Below are positions 62,464 to 64,000 of a stretch of DNA of 64,000 nucleotides, one piece after another. Position numbers and translations under genes: made by a program. Source of the stretch: Hirundichthys speculiger. Lineage: Eukaryota; Chordata; Actinopteri; Beloniformes; Exocoetidae. The notes below the pieces were generated by a model. The model did not search any database, was not told where the DNA came from, and was given only the letters and a program-made list of their open reading frames with translations. How positions within the stretch are numbered: the first letter of the stretch is position 1; each line of letters begins with the position of its first letter. The stretch covers positions 2,232,001-2,296,000 of the forward strand of contig JAGFBZ010000693.1 of the NCBI GenBank assembly GCA_018398805.1. Direction: 5' to 3'.

Positions 62464-63055
62464 ATCAATTTAAAATTAAATTAAATTAAATTAAAAATGA
62501 AGAGTGCAGATAAAATCCTTCCAGTCGTCATCTTCACATCTAAACAGAACTGTTTTCAGCCTGGATTTGAACATTGTCAGAGTTGAGGTCTGTCTCACAT
62601 CTTCTGGAAGACTGTTCCAGATTTTAGGAGCATAAAACTGAAATGCAGCTTCACCTTGTTTAGTCCTGACTCTGGACACCAGCAGGAGACCACTACCCTG
62701 AGGTTCTCAGAGTCCAGGTTGGTTCATATGGATCTAACATGTCAGAGATGTACTTTGGGGCTAGACCATGAAGAGACTTGTACACAAGTAGAGCTGTTTT
62801 AAAGTCTATTCTCTGAGTGACAGGAAGCCAGAGACCTCAGGACTGGACTAATATGATCGTATTTCCTGGTTCTAGTCAGGACTCATGCAGCAGCATTCTG
62901 GATGTACTGCAGCTGTTTTACAGCTTATTTAGAGTCCAGTGAGCAGGCCGTTACAGTAGTCATACCTGGTGGAGACGAACACGTGGATTAGTCTTTCTAA
63001 ATCTGGTTTAGACACTATTCCTTTGATTCTGGCAATGTTTTTTAGATGGTAGTTT
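62464..63055 (-). mobile_element. L2/Rex-like LINE 3' fragment
   Basis: The - strand encodes pieces of the C-terminal end of a non-LTR reverse transcriptase. One frame (62679-62491) gives SRVRTKQGEAAFQFYAPKIW, then NSLPEDVRQTSTLTMFKSRLKT, a signature end of L2/CR1/Rex-type ORF2. Upstream (62700-63050), VFVSTRYDYCNGLLTGL and related phrases appear with stops and shifts. The - strand 3' end runs into (TTTAA)n repeats at 62464-62496, as expected of this LINE class. It is 5'-truncated near 63055 and dead. Confidence 0.85.
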
Positions 63056-63477
63056 ACACACCACAAATCTGAGGTACAAAATAAAGGAAAACATATTTAT
63101 TGCATTGTACATAATCAACTATACTTAAATACAGATCAAGGACGCTTAATATAAAAAGTATTTTAATATTAATGTGACAGAAATGTGCACACAACCAAAC
63201 TATATCAATGCTTCTTGTCTTTTGCAGCCTCAAGTCAGAAAAAGACAGGAATAAAACAAAAAAATAGGAATGTTATGGAATATGGAAATGAAAAATGCCT
63301 TTACATCCACTTTTATTACAGTATAGACAGTATGAGCCCCTGATATCTCAGGTTTTGTCCTGTCACCTTTATGTAATTTGTTGATGTATATTCATATCTG
63401 AATTTCAGGACTCTCCAATATTTCAGAATAAAGTTATAATGGGGCCATAAATAATGAAATGAAAAGCTCAGAATCTA
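63056..63477. other. Short gene-free interval
   Basis: AT-rich sequence between two LINE-derived pieces; no gene or other element is recognised. Confidence 0.5.
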
Positions 63478-63586
63478 TGAGTCTGAGATGGACTGTGACC
63501 TGTCCAGGGTGTAGCCACTTGGATGGTATGGATGGATGGATGGATGGATGGATGGATGGATGGATGGATGGGTGGATGGATGGATG
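63478..63586 (+). repeat. LINE/SINE 3'-end fragment with (GGAT)n tail
   Basis: actgtgacctgtccagggtg at 63493 onward, followed by a (GGAT)n tract (63524-63586), matches the 3' end common to many fish retroposons. The first part is short and decayed. Confidence 0.6.
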
Positions 63587-63904
63587 GACTCTCTGAGGAA
63601 CAATTAGCACAAGCTAGTGGAGCTCATGAAAGCAACAGAAACAAGGACGGGAAGCTCCTGGGTGTGTTTTTTTTGCTCTTGTTGCAACGATGGAATAGTC
63701 TATCTATGGCTCTTTGATTCCACAAAATCAGATTCTGTACCCCATTGTTGCTTAAACAAAGACATTAAACTAAGACAGAAATGGATTTGGTTTATTTGGA
63801 GAAGTCACAGTAAGCATGAGGGGCTACAGTTTCCATTTTCAGGGCTGTCCAACCCAAGTTTGACCCAAAAAAAAACCATTTTGGAACTAAACTAATTGCA
63901 TCAT

Positions 63905-64000
63905 ACCAAGGTTATTATAGTTAACGAAAACTAAGACTAAAACTAAAACTAGCAATGAAAAAATATTTCAGTTAACTGAAATAAAAATAAAAACTACAAT
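63905..64000. repeat. Dispersed repeat cut by the window end
   Basis: ggttattatagttaacgaaa, followed by aactaaaact-rich sequence and cagttaactgaaataaaa, resembles the end of a repeat that is frequent in fish. It continues beyond the window, so class and extent are unknown. Confidence 0.45.

Noticed and set aside
62491..62679. Small gene encoding RTKQGEAAF..NSLPEDVRQ
   Set aside because: This is the well-known end of an L2/Rex-type reverse transcriptase, with stops and shifts upstream; it is part of a dead LINE.

Overview
This window looks like a teleost fish chromosome, probably a percomorph. It is AT-leaning vertebrate DNA rich in microsatellites and long homopolymer runs. It has one intron-less developmental gene and a typical fish mix of decayed Tc1/mariner, hAT, piggyBac and L2/Rex-like LINE copies. 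No bacterial or viral gene organisation is visible. The repeat families were recognised by eye from known fish consensus sequences; no database was searched.

The only host protein-coding gene I can support is a large-Maf bZIP transcription factor on the + strand (start 7198, stop 8271-8273). Its N-terminal transactivation domain, His-rich linker, extended homology region, basic region, leucine zipper and C-terminal tail match MafB best. A TATA box (6535), a reversed CCAAT box (6481) and a GC-rich promoter lie upstream, followed by a roughly 630-nt 5' leader. The reading frame is broken by one apparent base loss in the His-rich linker near 7819-7823. All conserved domains on both sides are intact, so an assembly or sequencing error is as likely as a real mutation.

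The other 55 kb or so is a gene desert, as expected around MAFB genes in vertebrates. Its notable contents, left to right, are: a possible piggyBac-like relic (about 14957-16615); Tc1-like relics at about 16780-17550 (-), 19056-20458 (-) and 22784-23674 (+), the second carrying a 175-bp hAT MITE with 8-bp target duplications; a percomorph dispersed repeat (about 26660-27310); a 26-bp tandem array of about 42 units (27914-29022) whose unit contains a perfect Pol III B-box core; a 2238-bp internally deleted BED-finger hAT transposon with intact 8-bp target duplications (29035-31272); a roughly 335-bp MITE sitting in a TA microsatellite and split by a 1715-bp piggyBac with TTAA duplications (32285-33999); another Tc1-like relic (about 50049-50945, -); a SINE-like piece (about 58826-58985); and an L2/Rex-like LINE fragment (about 62490-63055, -).

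Two desert segments 15.5 kb apart (21061 and 36605) share a similar non-coding block. It could be a duplicated regulatory element or an unrecognised repeat. Nothing points to an operon-like or multi-gene system. The most unusual items are the 26-bp array, the nested transposons, the duplicated non-coding block and the frameshift in the maf gene.
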